Translations under genes and position numbers: made by a program
Origin: an uncultured Spartobacteria bacterium
Lineage (GTDB): Bacteria; Verrucomicrobiota; Verrucomicrobiia; Chthoniobacterales; JAATET01
Direction: 5' to 3'
Assembly: GCA_937901895.1 (NCBI GenBank)
Contig: CALGTD010000076.1
Coordinates: forward strand, 1 to 28,940
DNA: 28,940 nucleotides
Notes under the pieces: generated by a model
The model's input: the letters and a program-made list of their open reading frames with translations, nothing else
Told to the model about the DNA's origin: nothing
Databases searched by the model: none
Part shown: positions 14,171-21,938 of the stretch, in pieces
Layout: every line of letters starts with the position of its first letter
Numbering within the stretch: position 1 is the stretch's first letter

Positions 14171-15766
14171 ATGCGGCCAGCCGGATGGATCACAAAATTT
14201 GCAGGCGTCGCGCTCGGCGCGTTGGTTCTCGCGGGCTGTGGCAAACCATCGGAACGCGCGGATCTCACGTTCATCAACGGCGCGGAACCCGAAAGCCTGG
14301 ATCCGGCGATCATCACGGGCCAGCCCGAGGGCCGCATCGCCCGCGCGATCTTCCAGGGGCTCACGTTGATCGACAAAAGCGGCAAGCCCCAGCCCGGCGT
14401 CGCCGAATCCTGGGATATTTCCGAGGACGGCAAAACCTACACCTTCCACCTGCGTCCCGACGCGAAGTGGAGCGACGGCAAGCCGGTCACTGCGCATGAT
14501 TTCGTCCGCTCGTGGGAGCGCACCCTTACCCCGGCCACGGGCTCGTCCTACAACTACCAGCTCTACTACATCCGGAACGCCCAGCCATTCGCCGAGGGAA
14601 AGCTCAACGACTTCAGCAAGGTCGGCGTGCGTGCGCTCGACGATCGCACACTCGAGGTCGAACTGGAGAATCCCACGCCATTCTTCGTGGATCTCTGCGC
14701 CTTCCCGACGCTGTTTCCCGTCCGCGTCGATTTGATCGAGCGCGTCGGCGACGACTGGATCAAGCCGAAGCACATCATCACGAACGGTCCGTTCCTTCTC
14801 GAGGCGTGGCGGATCAACGACCGCATCAAGCTCCGGAAGAACCCCCACTACTGGAACAGGGACAACGTCGCTCTCGAAACGATCGACATCTTCCCGATCG
14901 CCAAGGCGAACGTCGCCTTCAATTTCTACGCAAGTGGCGGCGCAGACCTTGTGATGGACAAGGGCCTCGCCCCACCCGCGCTGCTGGACGAGCTCAAGAA
15001 GCGCGACGATTTTCATGCCGCGCCGTTCCTCGGATCGTATTTCCTGCGGTTCAAGTGCGTGGACGGGCCGTTCGCCGATCCGCGCGTGCGCAAGGCGTTC
15101 TCCCTCGCCGTGGACAAGCAGCGCATCGTCGACAAGGTCACCCGCGCCGGCGAAACCCCGGCGGGCTCCCTCGTGCCACCCGGTCTGGAAGGCTACGATC
15201 CGCCGGAGGGACCGGCATTTGACCCCGAGAAGGCGAAGGCGCTTCTCGCCGAGGCCGGCTATCCCGATGGCAAAGGCTTCCCCCTCACGCGCTACCTCTA
15301 CAGCGAAGGCGAACTCAACGAAGCCATCGCCGTGGAACTCCAGAGCATGTGGCAGCAGACGCTCGGCGTGAAGGTCTCGCTGGCCCGGCAGGAATGGAAG
15401 GTTTACCTCAACTCCATCGACAGCCTCGACTACGACATCGCCCGGTCGAGCTGGGTGGGCGACTATCCCGACCCCAACACGTTTCTCGACATGTTCGTCA
15501 CCGGCGGCGGCAACAATCGCACCGGCTGGAGCGATCCCGAATACGACCGTCTCATTTCCGACGCGACCCGCGAGGCCGATCCTTCCAAGCGCGCAAAGAT
15601 TCTCCAGCGCGCGGAGGAGATCCTCGTTCCCGAGCAGGCGGTGATCTGCCCGATTTACTTCTACGTCGGCATCCAGCTCTACGACCCGCATCGGGTGAAA
15701 GGCGTCGAGCCAAACCTCCTCGACGACCATCCGCTGGAAGCCATCTCGGTCGTCAAGTCCGAGTGA
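14171..15766 (+). CDS. Peptide ABC transporter substrate-binding lipoprotein (OppA/DppA family)
   Basis: A 531-residue class C solute-binding protein (SBP_bac_5). The N-terminus has a lipoprotein signal with lipobox LVLAGC (Cys23), so it is membrane-tethered in the periplasm. Family hallmarks are FINGAEPESLDPAIITGQ, ARAIFQGLTLIDKSGKPQPGVAESW, TYTFHLRPDAKWSDGKPVTAHDF, VRKAFSLAVDKQRIV and DIARSSWVGDYPDPNTFLDMF, each quoted only in part. It most resembles OppA-type oligopeptide binders. No permease or ATPase genes lie next to it, so the transporter must be encoded elsewhere, or the protein works as an orphan binder. ATG 14171 is preferred; an in-frame ATG at 14147 would lie inside the divergent lipocalin gene. 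It converges with the YkgJ-type gene, 9 bp apart. Confidence 0.94.
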   Translation: MRPAGWITKFAGVALGALVLAGCGKPSERADLTFINGAEPESLDPAIITGQPEGRIARAIFQGLTLIDKSGKPQPGVAESWDISEDGKTYTFHLRPDAKWSDGKPVTAHDFVRSWERTLTPATGSSYNYQLYYIRNAQPFAEGKLNDFSKVGVRALDDRTLEVELENPTPFFVDLCAFPTLFPVRVDLIERVGDDWIKPKHIITNGPFLLEAWRINDRIKLRKNPHYWNRDNVALETIDIFPIAKANVAFNFYASGGADLVMDKGLAPPALLDELKKRDDFHAAPFLGSYFLRFKCVDGPFADPRVRKAFSLAVDKQRIVDKVTRAGETPAGSLVPPGLEGYDPPEGPAFDPEKAKALLAEAGYPDGKGFPLTRYLYSEGELNEAIAVELQSMWQQTLGVKVSLARQEWKVYLNSIDSLDYDIARSSWVGDYPDPNTFLDMFVTGGGNNRTGWSDPEYDRLISDATREADPSKRAKILQRAEEILVPEQAVICPIYFYVGIQLYDPHRVKGVEPNLLDDHPLEAISVVKSE

Positions 15767-15775
15767 CCGAACGAT

Positions 15776-16252
15776 TCACCGCGACCGGCGTCCGCGCACA
15801 TCGTCCCATTCACACATCGCCGTCTGCACCGCGCCGTGCAGCGGCCGGGAGCCGCTTCCTCCAAGCGCCGCATCCACCGCCTCCAGCCGGCGGATGAGAT
15901 CGATCACATCCCGACGGGCCCACGGTCCGCCGGCCGCCGCACAAAAATGCGTCCGACACCCAAACGGCCGGTCACTATAAATCAGGCATCGTCCGGTTTC
16001 CGGACTCAGCATGGGGCAGGAACCATCCGCGGACTCCGGCAACACCTTGCGTCCGGTCGCGCGAAACGCCCGCGCAGCCAGCAGCGCTTCGCCCTTCGTC
16101 AAATACGGCGTCAGGCCCGTCACACGGAAATGGCAGCATTCCGTTCGCAGCGTGCAGTGCCGTTCGACTGGCCGACCGGCAAGTTCCGCATACACCGCCC
16201 GCACCTCGTTCAGGCTCTCCGCAAGATCCGGCGTCCGACGATCCCGTTTCAT
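15776..16252 (-). CDS. YkgJ family cysteine-cluster protein
   Basis: A 158-residue cytoplasmic protein with the Fe/Zn-chelating cysteine pattern of the YkgJ/FliB-like family. Cysteines occur in HCTLRTECCHF, DGSCPMLSPETGRCLIY and FGCRTHFC. By family knowledge these coordinate a metal, probably zinc or an iron-sulfur cluster; the enzymatic role is unknown. Its ATG (16252) overlaps the stop of the HI0933-type flavoprotein gene by four bases (ATGA), a sign of coupled translation. It is the last gene of a three-gene operon and ends 9 bp from the convergent OppA-like gene. Confidence 0.88.
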   Translation of the reverse strand: MKRDRRTPDLAESLNEVRAVYAELAGRPVERHCTLRTECCHFRVTGLTPYLTKGEALLAARAFRATGRKVLPESADGSCPMLSPETGRCLIYSDRPFGCRTHFCAAAGGPWARRDVIDLIRRLEAVDAALGGSGSRPLHGAVQTAMCEWDDVRGRRSR

Positions 16253-17484
16253 CCGGAAACTCCCGCCATTGCATGACCTGCGATCCAGCCCGTCGTCCAT
16301 GCGGCCTGGAAATTGAAACCGCCGGTGATTCCGTCGATGTCGAGAACCTCGCCCGCGAAATGAAGGCCCGGGCACAAGCGACTTTCCATGGTCTTGAAAT
16401 CGACCTCCTGCAATCGCACGCCCCCGCAGGTCACGAACTCGTCCTTGTTCAGCGTCTTCCCATGCACGGGAAGCTCCATGCGCGTCAGCGCATCGGCAAG
16501 CGCCAGAGCCGAGGCCCGCGTCAGGGTCGTCCAGCGCACGTCCGGGCCGATTCCCGCACCGCGCGCAAACTCCGCCCACAACCGCGCCGGCACGGGAGCA
16601 ATGGGATGATTCACCACCGCCTTGTTCGGATCGGTTCCCCTCCGCGACTGAAACTCCGCAAGCAGTCGGTCCGCGGTCCAATCGGGCAGCCAGTTCATCC
16701 GCAACGGAAAATGGTAGTCCATTCCATGCAACTCCCGGGCGCCCCAGGCGCTCAGACGCAGGATCGCCGGCCCGCTCAGTCCCCAATGCGTCAGCAGCAC
16801 GGGCCCGCGCTCGCGCAGTTTCGTTTCCGGAACGGACACCGCCACGTCCGGCATCGCAATGCCGGCCAGATCGCGCAACCAGTCCGCGTTGACGTGAAAC
16901 GCAAACAACGACGGCACCGGCGTCTCGATTGTGTGCCCAAGCGCCTCGATCCATTTGCCGAGCGCCGCGCTGCGACAGCCGCCGATGGCGACGCAAAGCC
17001 TGGCGCACTCGAGATGGGAGCCATCGCTCAAGGTCAGATCCAATCCGTCCGGACGTGATTCCGCGGACCGCACCCCCGCACCCGTGCGGAGTGCCACACC
17101 GGCCTCCCGGGCCGCATTTCGCAGACAATCGACGATGGTGGCCGACGAGTTTGTGACCGGAAACATCCGTCCGTCAGACTCAGCGTGCAGCCGGACGCCG
17201 CGCCGCGCAAACCATTCGACGGTCTCGCGCGGGCCGAATCGCGTGAGCGGTCCAATCAACGCCCGCCCACCGCGCGGATACTTCGTCGAGAGTTCGCGCG
17301 GGTTCTGACACGCATTCGTCACGTTGCACCGACCGCCGCCGGAGATCCGGACCTTCGTCAGGAATTGCGGCCCCTGCTCGAGCAGAACGACTTCGCGATT
17401 CTTCGCCGCGGACGCACAGGTGATTGCCGCGAAAAAACCGGCCGCGCCGCCTCCGACGACGACCACACGGGAAGGGTCAGACAT
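16249..17484 (-). CDS. HI0933/BaiN-type NAD(P)/FAD-dependent oxidoreductase
   Basis: A 411-residue flavoprotein. The FAD-binding dinucleotide fold starts at once: VVVVGGGAAGFFAAI (residues 7-21). The family-specific KVRISGGGRCNVTN follows, which is the best marker of the HI0933-like (BaiN/RdsA) group. A central sheet domain and the C-terminal FAD segment HFAGEVLDIDGITGGFNFQ with a Trp/Gly helix complete the fold. Members reduce diverse substrates, BaiN for example acting in bile-acid dehydroxylation, but the substrate here is unknown. The gene lies 12 bp after the coiled-coil membrane protein gene and overlaps the YkgJ gene by four bases. Confidence 0.94.
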   Translation of the reverse strand: MSDPSRVVVVGGGAAGFFAAITCASAAKNREVVLLEQGPQFLTKVRISGGGRCNVTNACQNPRELSTKYPRGGRALIGPLTRFGPRETVEWFARRGVRLHAESDGRMFPVTNSSATIVDCLRNAAREAGVALRTGAGVRSAESRPDGLDLTLSDGSHLECARLCVAIGGCRSAALGKWIEALGHTIETPVPSLFAFHVNADWLRDLAGIAMPDVAVSVPETKLRERGPVLLTHWGLSGPAILRLSAWGARELHGMDYHFPLRMNWLPDWTADRLLAEFQSRRGTDPNKAVVNHPIAPVPARLWAEFARGAGIGPDVRWTTLTRASALALADALTRMELPVHGKTLNKDEFVTCGGVRLQEVDFKTMESRLCPGLHFAGEVLDIDGITGGFNFQAAWTTGWIAGHAMAGVSG

Positions 17485-17496
17485 CGACCAAAACGA

Positions 17497-18015
17497 TCAG
17501 CCCTGCCCCGACGCCTGCGAATCCCGCGCGGGAAGTTCCGGCCCCGCAGCGGGAGCGGACGTCCCCGGCAGCACCTTGCGCATGAACTTCGTGAGCCCGC
17601 TCTCTGCAGCCTCCTGCTCCGCGCGCGCCTGCCGCATTGCCTGTTCCCACGCCGCGGCAAATCCCGGAGCCTGTTCGCGCATCCGCGCCACCGCCGCCTC
17701 GTAAAGCTGGAGTTGCCGGGCTTCCGCGCGCCCCGGCTTTTGCTGCGCGGCGGCGAGATTCACGCGCAGGTTCTCGTTCTGCGTTTTCAACTCGGCGAGT
17801 TCCTTCTCGAGCCGCTCGCTGCCCGCGGCGGTGATCTTCAGATGCGTGTTGATGTGCTGTTGCAGCTCCGCATTTTCCGCCTTGAGGCGCTCGATTTCCT
17901 TTTTGAAATTCGCCCGCGCGGTCCACGCCCCCTTCCACACAAACGCGACAACAAGCAGTCCCAGGGCGAGCCCCCAGGTGAACGGATGCGCAACGACCGG
18001 CCAGAGTTGGTCCAT
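17497..18015 (-). CDS. Membrane-anchored coiled-coil protein of unknown function
   Basis: A 172-residue protein with one N-terminal hydrophobic segment (about residues 8-27, GLALGLLVVAFVWKG in its core), then a long, highly charged heptad region from about 36 to 110. The heptads read KKEIERLKAENAELQQHI and EKELAELKTQNENLRVNL. An Ala/Gln-rich helix and a Pro/Ala/Ser tail follow. It is therefore a bitopic protein with a cytoplasmic or periplasmic coiled-coil stalk. I do not recognise a family. It heads the operon with the HI0933-type flavoprotein (12 bp away) and YkgJ-type genes, and its start is 91 bp from the divergent gene at 18107. Confidence 0.8.
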   Translation of the reverse strand: MDQLWPVVAHPFTWGLALGLLVVAFVWKGAWTARANFKKEIERLKAENAELQQHINTHLKITAAGSERLEKELAELKTQNENLRVNLAAAQQKPGRAEARQLQLYEAAVARMREQAPGFAAAWEQAMRQARAEQEAAESGLTKFMRKVLPGTSAPAAGPELPARDSQASGQG

Positions 18016-18106
18016 GTGCCAACGCTAGGGCGACTCTGTCGCAGGGCAAATCCAAATCCGCGCGGCTTCCTTGCGGGCGTTGATTCCGCATGTGTATTGT
18101 TCGCCA

Positions 18107-19186
18107 ATGCGGCGCCTCCTTCTTCCCGGACTTCTCGCATTTGCCGGCGCTGCATGGGCCGCGGCAATACCCGAGGCCTGGACGAAGGCTTCGCAGGAGT
18201 TCGAGCGCTACATCGAAATGCGCGCACGAACCCTTCCGGAAAGCGAACTCGCCATCCGCGCCAACGGCGGGATCACCGCGACCGACGCCCAACCAAAGAC
18301 TCATGCCGGAATCGAGTTTTACAACGAAGGCTCGACAGTCCTGAGCATGGTGTTTCGCCCTCCAGGAGTGAGCTTGTTCGGCAGCGGCAGATCGAGATTG
18401 TTTGTTCCCGGCATCTATGCGGCATGCATGGATTTTACGACGTTCCGCGGATACCAGCACCTTCTCCCAATTGTATGGTTCGAGGTCGGAGACTCGCCGG
18501 GTTCCGACGGCAACAGGCTCCAGGTAAAAACGGTTCCTCCACCGAAATCCGGGGAAGGTGCATGGCCCAATGAGCGCCTGCTGCTCTTCAAGGATTTCCA
18601 GATGTTTCGGGGCGCCCATCGTGACGTGATCGACTCCGAGAACCAGATCGCCAGGCCCGGGATCGTCCTGAAGGTCGACAGCCGGGGAACGATCCATCTC
18701 GAGGCTCCGGACGAGATCGACATCGAGGCTCTGCAATGGCGCCTCTACCACGACGGCATTCTGGTGGAAAACGGCCCTGTCGGCTCAGGCCGGGAATTCC
18801 CTCCCGCCCACGGGCCGGGCGCATATCTTGCCATCGCCGGCATCGAGACCCCGGGCGGATTCTTCCCCGTCAGCAACTATCTGCACTTCCCTCTGTTTCC
18901 CGCCAGAAAGGGATTGGAGGTCATTCCCGCGGGATTCTCCTACGAGACGCCTCCCCGTTTCCTCGATAACGTGCCACGGAAGGAGCTGGAATACGCCCCC
19001 GATGCCGACGATGACGGCGACGGTCTGTCGAATGCCGAGGAGGCGGGGCCTCCCTCACCGGCGCTTGCGCCCAGAACCCCCGACGAACAGCGACTCACCC
19101 GCCTTTGGCAGGCCTGGCGTTACGAGCTTCGCGATTTGCAAAACTCGCCGGAAAAATATCCCTGGTTTCTTGCTCCCGAGTTCTGA
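18107..19186 (+). CDS. Secreted protein of unknown function with a calcium-binding-type motif
   Basis: A 359-residue exported protein. The N-terminus MRRLLLPGLLAFAGAAWAA is a Sec signal peptide, which decides ATG 18107 over an in-frame codon 36 bp upstream. The body has no motif I recognise; it is rich in aromatic and Gly residues, with a segment QWRLYHDGILVENGPVG that looks like beta-strands. Near the C-terminus DADDDGDGLSNAEEAG (from Asp299) matches the DxDxDGxxxxxE pattern of thrombospondin type 3 repeats, a Ca2+-binding loop common in secreted Verrucomicrobiota proteins. The C-terminal 35 residues are helical and charged. It stands alone, divergent from the minus-strand operon at 18015 and convergent with the basic-secretory-type peptidase gene 81 bp away. 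Confidence 0.8.
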   Translation: MRRLLLPGLLAFAGAAWAAAIPEAWTKASQEFERYIEMRARTLPESELAIRANGGITATDAQPKTHAGIEFYNEGSTVLSMVFRPPGVSLFGSGRSRLFVPGIYAACMDFTTFRGYQHLLPIVWFEVGDSPGSDGNRLQVKTVPPPKSGEGAWPNERLLLFKDFQMFRGAHRDVIDSENQIARPGIVLKVDSRGTIHLEAPDEIDIEALQWRLYHDGILVENGPVGSGREFPPAHGPGAYLAIAGIETPGGFFPVSNYLHFPLFPARKGLEVIPAGFSYETPPRFLDNVPRKELEYAPDADDDGDGLSNAEEAGPPSPALAPRTPDEQRLTRLWQAWRYELRDLQNSPEKYPWFLAPEF

Positions 19187-19267
19187 CGCAACGGGAACAT
19201 TTAAATTCCGGCTTCCTGTGGCGGGGCGATCACCGTCGCGAGTGTCGCAACGGTCAAATGGATCCCG

Positions 19268-20641
19268 CTACGACTCGGGGGTGTAGTCGATCTTCAACCG
19301 TTTGGCGTTCTCGGTCTTCCACTCGACGTTGAGCTCTTCGACGGTCTTGCCGGTGCGTTGCTTCCAGAAATCCTCGGAGTATCTGCCCTCGCGCGCCACC
19401 TCGTTGAGCTTGCGGATAAGGTCCTTGTCGTGCTTTGCGACGACCCAGTTCAGGAAGTTGCCGGTCACACGATAGCTCGAGTCGTAGTTCGCCTTGGCAA
19501 AGTTCTGCGCCGTGATTTCCGCGCCCTTGCTCTGCGGTTCGTAGAGAAACCAGCGGATGTAGTCCGGGATTCCTTCCGTGACCCAGCCGGGGGTCGGCTT
19601 CGCCTCGCGGTTTCCGCGCCGGGCGCGCCAGTAGTCCTGCACGACGTGGACGAGTTCATGAACAACGGCGCCCTTCGCCTCGTTCTGAAGCTGGCCGCGG
19701 AAGAACGGAATGCTCAGCGCGACGCGCCCGCCCGCCGCATAGGCCGGCGTGCCGCCCATGTCGTCGCGAAACTCGAACAGCACCGCGTCCTTCTCCTTGA
19801 ATCCGGGGCTCGGAAGCATTTTCGCGATCTTCGGATACCACTCGAACACCACTGGCATCAGCTCCTTCTCGGTCCAGGGCAGGAGGTCGGGCGCAAGCGT
19901 CCCGTCGATCGTGAACGTATATTTGCCATCCGGCGATTTGACCTCCTTGAGGATCTTCTCCGGCGCCTTGGCCTCCACGAGCTTCGGTCCGTTGACATCG
20001 ACCACGTCGATCTCGCTGAAAAACGTGTTGCCGAAGGGATCGTCCGGCGTGCCCTTCGCAATATCGAACAGCAGGTATCGGAACTTTCCGATTCCCAGCG
20101 CGCTCGAGGACACAATGGAAACACCATATTGCCCTCCGGGCTCGCCGGAATGCGGACGCGTATCAACCTCCGCGATGGGTTTCCAGCCGACCGTCGTCGG
20201 ATCCACATCCGCCGCCGGCTTCGGGTCGAAATTCCCGGCGGAACCGTCCGCTCCGTAAAGCTTGTATGCCTGCGGTCCGCGTCCGTCGGAATGCCACGAA
20301 TACGTGCCCACGCGGCCGACGGAAATCACCTTTCCGAGGTCCACGAGCAAACGTCCGCCTTCGCTTCCCGCCAGAAAGAAATTCTCTCCCGGCTGGTCCG
20401 AACCGGTCGGCAGCTTTCCGTCCGTGAGCACGGTGATGGCGGCTCCGTTGCCATCACGCTCTCCAGTAATCAGCGTGAGTTCCGCCTCGGAGGCCGCGTC
20501 GTTCACCGCGGGAGGCGGCACTTTTTCAAAACGAAATCCTTTGTCATTCTCGTTGCGATCCGTCCAGACCCTCGTCTGCGCGACGGCGGACGATGCGACC
20601 ACACAACCCAAGGCGGCGACCTGAAAAAGAGGGAACCTCAT
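19268..20641 (-). CDS. Basic secretory protein family metallopeptidase-like, with N-terminal discoidin-like domain
   Basis: A 457-residue secreted protein. Signal peptide: MRFPLFQVAALGCVVASSAVAQ. Residues 60-215 have features of a discoidin/F5-8-type carbohydrate- or surface-binding domain (ITVLTDGKLP, LLVDLGKVISVGRVGTYS, YKLYGADGS). The C-terminal half from about 235 is a basic secretory protein (BSP) domain. Its zincin motif is VVHELVHVVQDYW (His328, Glu329, His332), and the family companion is GWVTEGIPDYIRW. BSP proteins are best known from plant defence, and bacterial members are common in Bacteroidota and Verrucomicrobiota; peptidase activity is predicted from the HExxH but rarely tested. 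ATG 20641 was chosen because it gives a clean signal peptide. The gene follows the DUF3817 gene by 153 bp. Confidence 0.9.
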   Translation of the reverse strand: MRFPLFQVAALGCVVASSAVAQTRVWTDRNENDKGFRFEKVPPPAVNDAASEAELTLITGERDGNGAAITVLTDGKLPTGSDQPGENFFLAGSEGGRLLVDLGKVISVGRVGTYSWHSDGRGPQAYKLYGADGSAGNFDPKPAADVDPTTVGWKPIAEVDTRPHSGEPGGQYGVSIVSSSALGIGKFRYLLFDIAKGTPDDPFGNTFFSEIDVVDVNGPKLVEAKAPEKILKEVKSPDGKYTFTIDGTLAPDLLPWTEKELMPVVFEWYPKIAKMLPSPGFKEKDAVLFEFRDDMGGTPAYAAGGRVALSIPFFRGQLQNEAKGAVVHELVHVVQDYWRARRGNREAKPTPGWVTEGIPDYIRWFLYEPQSKGAEITAQNFAKANYDSSYRVTGNFLNWVVAKHDKDLIRKLNEVAREGRYSEDFWKQRTGKTVEELNVEWKTENAKRLKIDYTPES

Positions 20642-20794
20642 GCGGCGCAAAATCTCTCCGCTCACGGTCCGGCGCAAGCTCGATCAAACCGTTTTCGTGT
20701 CCTAAACCCGGGGGTGCGGCTGAAACCGCCGAACCAGAGTGAGAACAGCCATGCCAGCCACCGCCGGCGGCGGCGTCCAGCGCAACGTCGGGGA
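20642..20794. other. Intergenic gap between DUF3817 and BSP genes, no gene seen
   Basis: This 153-bp stretch is the longest non-coding gap in the window. I find no credible small gene, tRNA or terminator in it. It presumably carries the promoter of the minus-strand BSP gene, but no convincing -35/-10 pair stands out. Confidence 0.5.
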
Positions 20795-21112
20795 TCAGGT
20801 GGGCTCGCCCTGCGCAAGAAATTCCTCTTCGTGCCGACGCAATCGACCGTCCACGACGAACGGTCCGAACGGCAGGAGGGCCGCAATGAAAAACAGTGCC
20901 GCCCGGGCGATCGTCCATCCCGCGACCAGCATCGTCAGCAACAGGGCGCCACAGAACGCGACGAAGAGGACGCCGTGCGCCCAGCCCACGATTTTCACCG
21001 CCAGCGGCATGTCCGCCAGGTATTTCAGCGGCATTGCAATGCCGACCAGCAGGAGAAACGAGACTCCCTCGATCCATGCGAGTGTGCGGAGCAGCGGAAA
21101 CGGATTCTTCAC
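20795..21112 (-). CDS. DUF3817 domain membrane protein
   Basis: A 105-residue protein with three hydrophobic helices and a charged C-terminus. The pattern FPLLRTLAWIEGVSFLLLV, then PLKYLADMPLAVKIVGWAHGVLFV with the helix-capping His, is typical of DUF3817 integral membrane proteins. The last helix is followed by PFGPFVVDGRL. No function is known for this family. It lies 43 bp downstream of the class D beta-lactamase gene and may be cotranscribed with it. Confidence 0.88.
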   Translation of the reverse strand: MKNPFPLLRTLAWIEGVSFLLLVGIAMPLKYLADMPLAVKIVGWAHGVLFVAFCGALLLTMLVAGWTIARAALFFIAALLPFGPFVVDGRLRRHEEEFLAQGEPT

Positions 21113-21155
21113 GTGCGCACGCTACACGATGCGGCGCCGGCCGAGGAAGGCGCGA

Positions 21156-21938
21156 TCACCACACACCAAGCTCCCTCAGGCAGGCGCGGCCAATTTCCAG
21201 GCGGACCTTGGGATCGATTCCCTCCGGCATGTCCATGTTCAATGCGAATGGATACGCCTCGCCATCGCGCTCCACCCAGCCAACCCACCAGCCGATCTGC
21301 GGCTCCGCGTCCATGCACCATCCGGTCTTCGCATGGAGGGTTGCGTCCGGCGTTTTCTCGAGGGTCGTGATCGCGGCAACCGCGGCGACATTCTCCGGAT
21401 CCACGGGCAGATCCCCCGCGGCGAGTCTGGCGAGAAATCGCACCTGCTCGATCGCGGAGATTTCCAGCGGACCGACGAGCCAGAATTGGTCGACCTTGTC
21501 CCCCGTCTCGCAGTTTCCGTAGTCGAGCTTCACCAGCCACTCGCGCATGCGCGGCAATCCCACGCGCCTCGCGAGTTCCTTGTAGATGGGCACTGCGGAA
21601 ATCGGCAGGGCCTCGCGCAACCCCATGTCCTTCTCCCATTCGGGAAGCATTTGCGGCTTTCCCCCGTAGGGCAGCACCTCGTCCACGCTCTTCACCGCAC
21701 TCGTCTCGAGTCCGATGAGCGTGTTGGGAATCTTGAACGTCGAGGCGGGAATGAACCGCTTTGCCGCCCGCGCCGCATCGTGCCCGACAAGGGCGCCGGT
21801 TTTCGGATCGAGCATGACAAAGGTGCCGCTTGCCCCGGCTTTCTCGAAAATCGCAGCGAGTGCCGGAATCTCCCGCATCTCCGCCGCACGCCCCGCAACT
21901 GTCGCGAGCAAAATTGCCGCTAAAAAGCACCACTTCAT
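21156..21938 (-). CDS. bla: Class D (OXA-type) beta-lactamase
   Basis: A 260-residue periplasmic serine beta-lactamase with a signal peptide (MKWCFLAAILLATVAGRAA). All class D active-site motifs are present at near-canonical positions: Ser66-Thr-Phe-Lys69 in PASTFKIPNTLIGLE, Ser-Ala-Val at 114-116, Tyr-Gly-Asn at 140-142, Trp153 and Lys-Thr-Gly at 204-206. Lys69 is the residue normally carboxylated in active OXA enzymes and Trp153 matches the one that stabilises it. It should therefore hydrolyse beta-lactams, though the spectrum cannot be predicted. A related BlaR-like sensor role is unlikely because there is no membrane domain. Its ATG overlaps the stop of the DUF885 gene upstream by four bases (ATGA), implying one transcript and coupled translation. 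No mobile element flanks it, so it looks like an intrinsic chromosomal gene. Confidence 0.93.
   Translation of the reverse strand: MKWCFLAAILLATVAGRAAEMREIPALAAIFEKAGASGTFVMLDPKTGALVGHDAARAAKRFIPASTFKIPNTLIGLETSAVKSVDEVLPYGGKPQMLPEWEKDMGLREALPISAVPIYKELARRVGLPRMREWLVKLDYGNCETGDKVDQFWLVGPLEISAIEQVRFLARLAAGDLPVDPENVAAVAAITTLEKTPDATLHAKTGWCMDAEPQIGWWVGWVERDGEAYPFALNMDMPEGIDPKVRLEIGRACLRELGVW

Noticed and set aside
18095..18109. Possible -10 (TATTGT) just before the start of the secreted protein gene
   Set aside because: The matching -35 is poor and the transcript would be leaderless; not strong enough to annotate.
19358..21370. Open frame of about 670 codons on the plus strand
   Set aside because: Antisense to the BSP, DUF3817 and beta-lactamase genes, which have strong motif support; the product is Arg-rich and motif-free.
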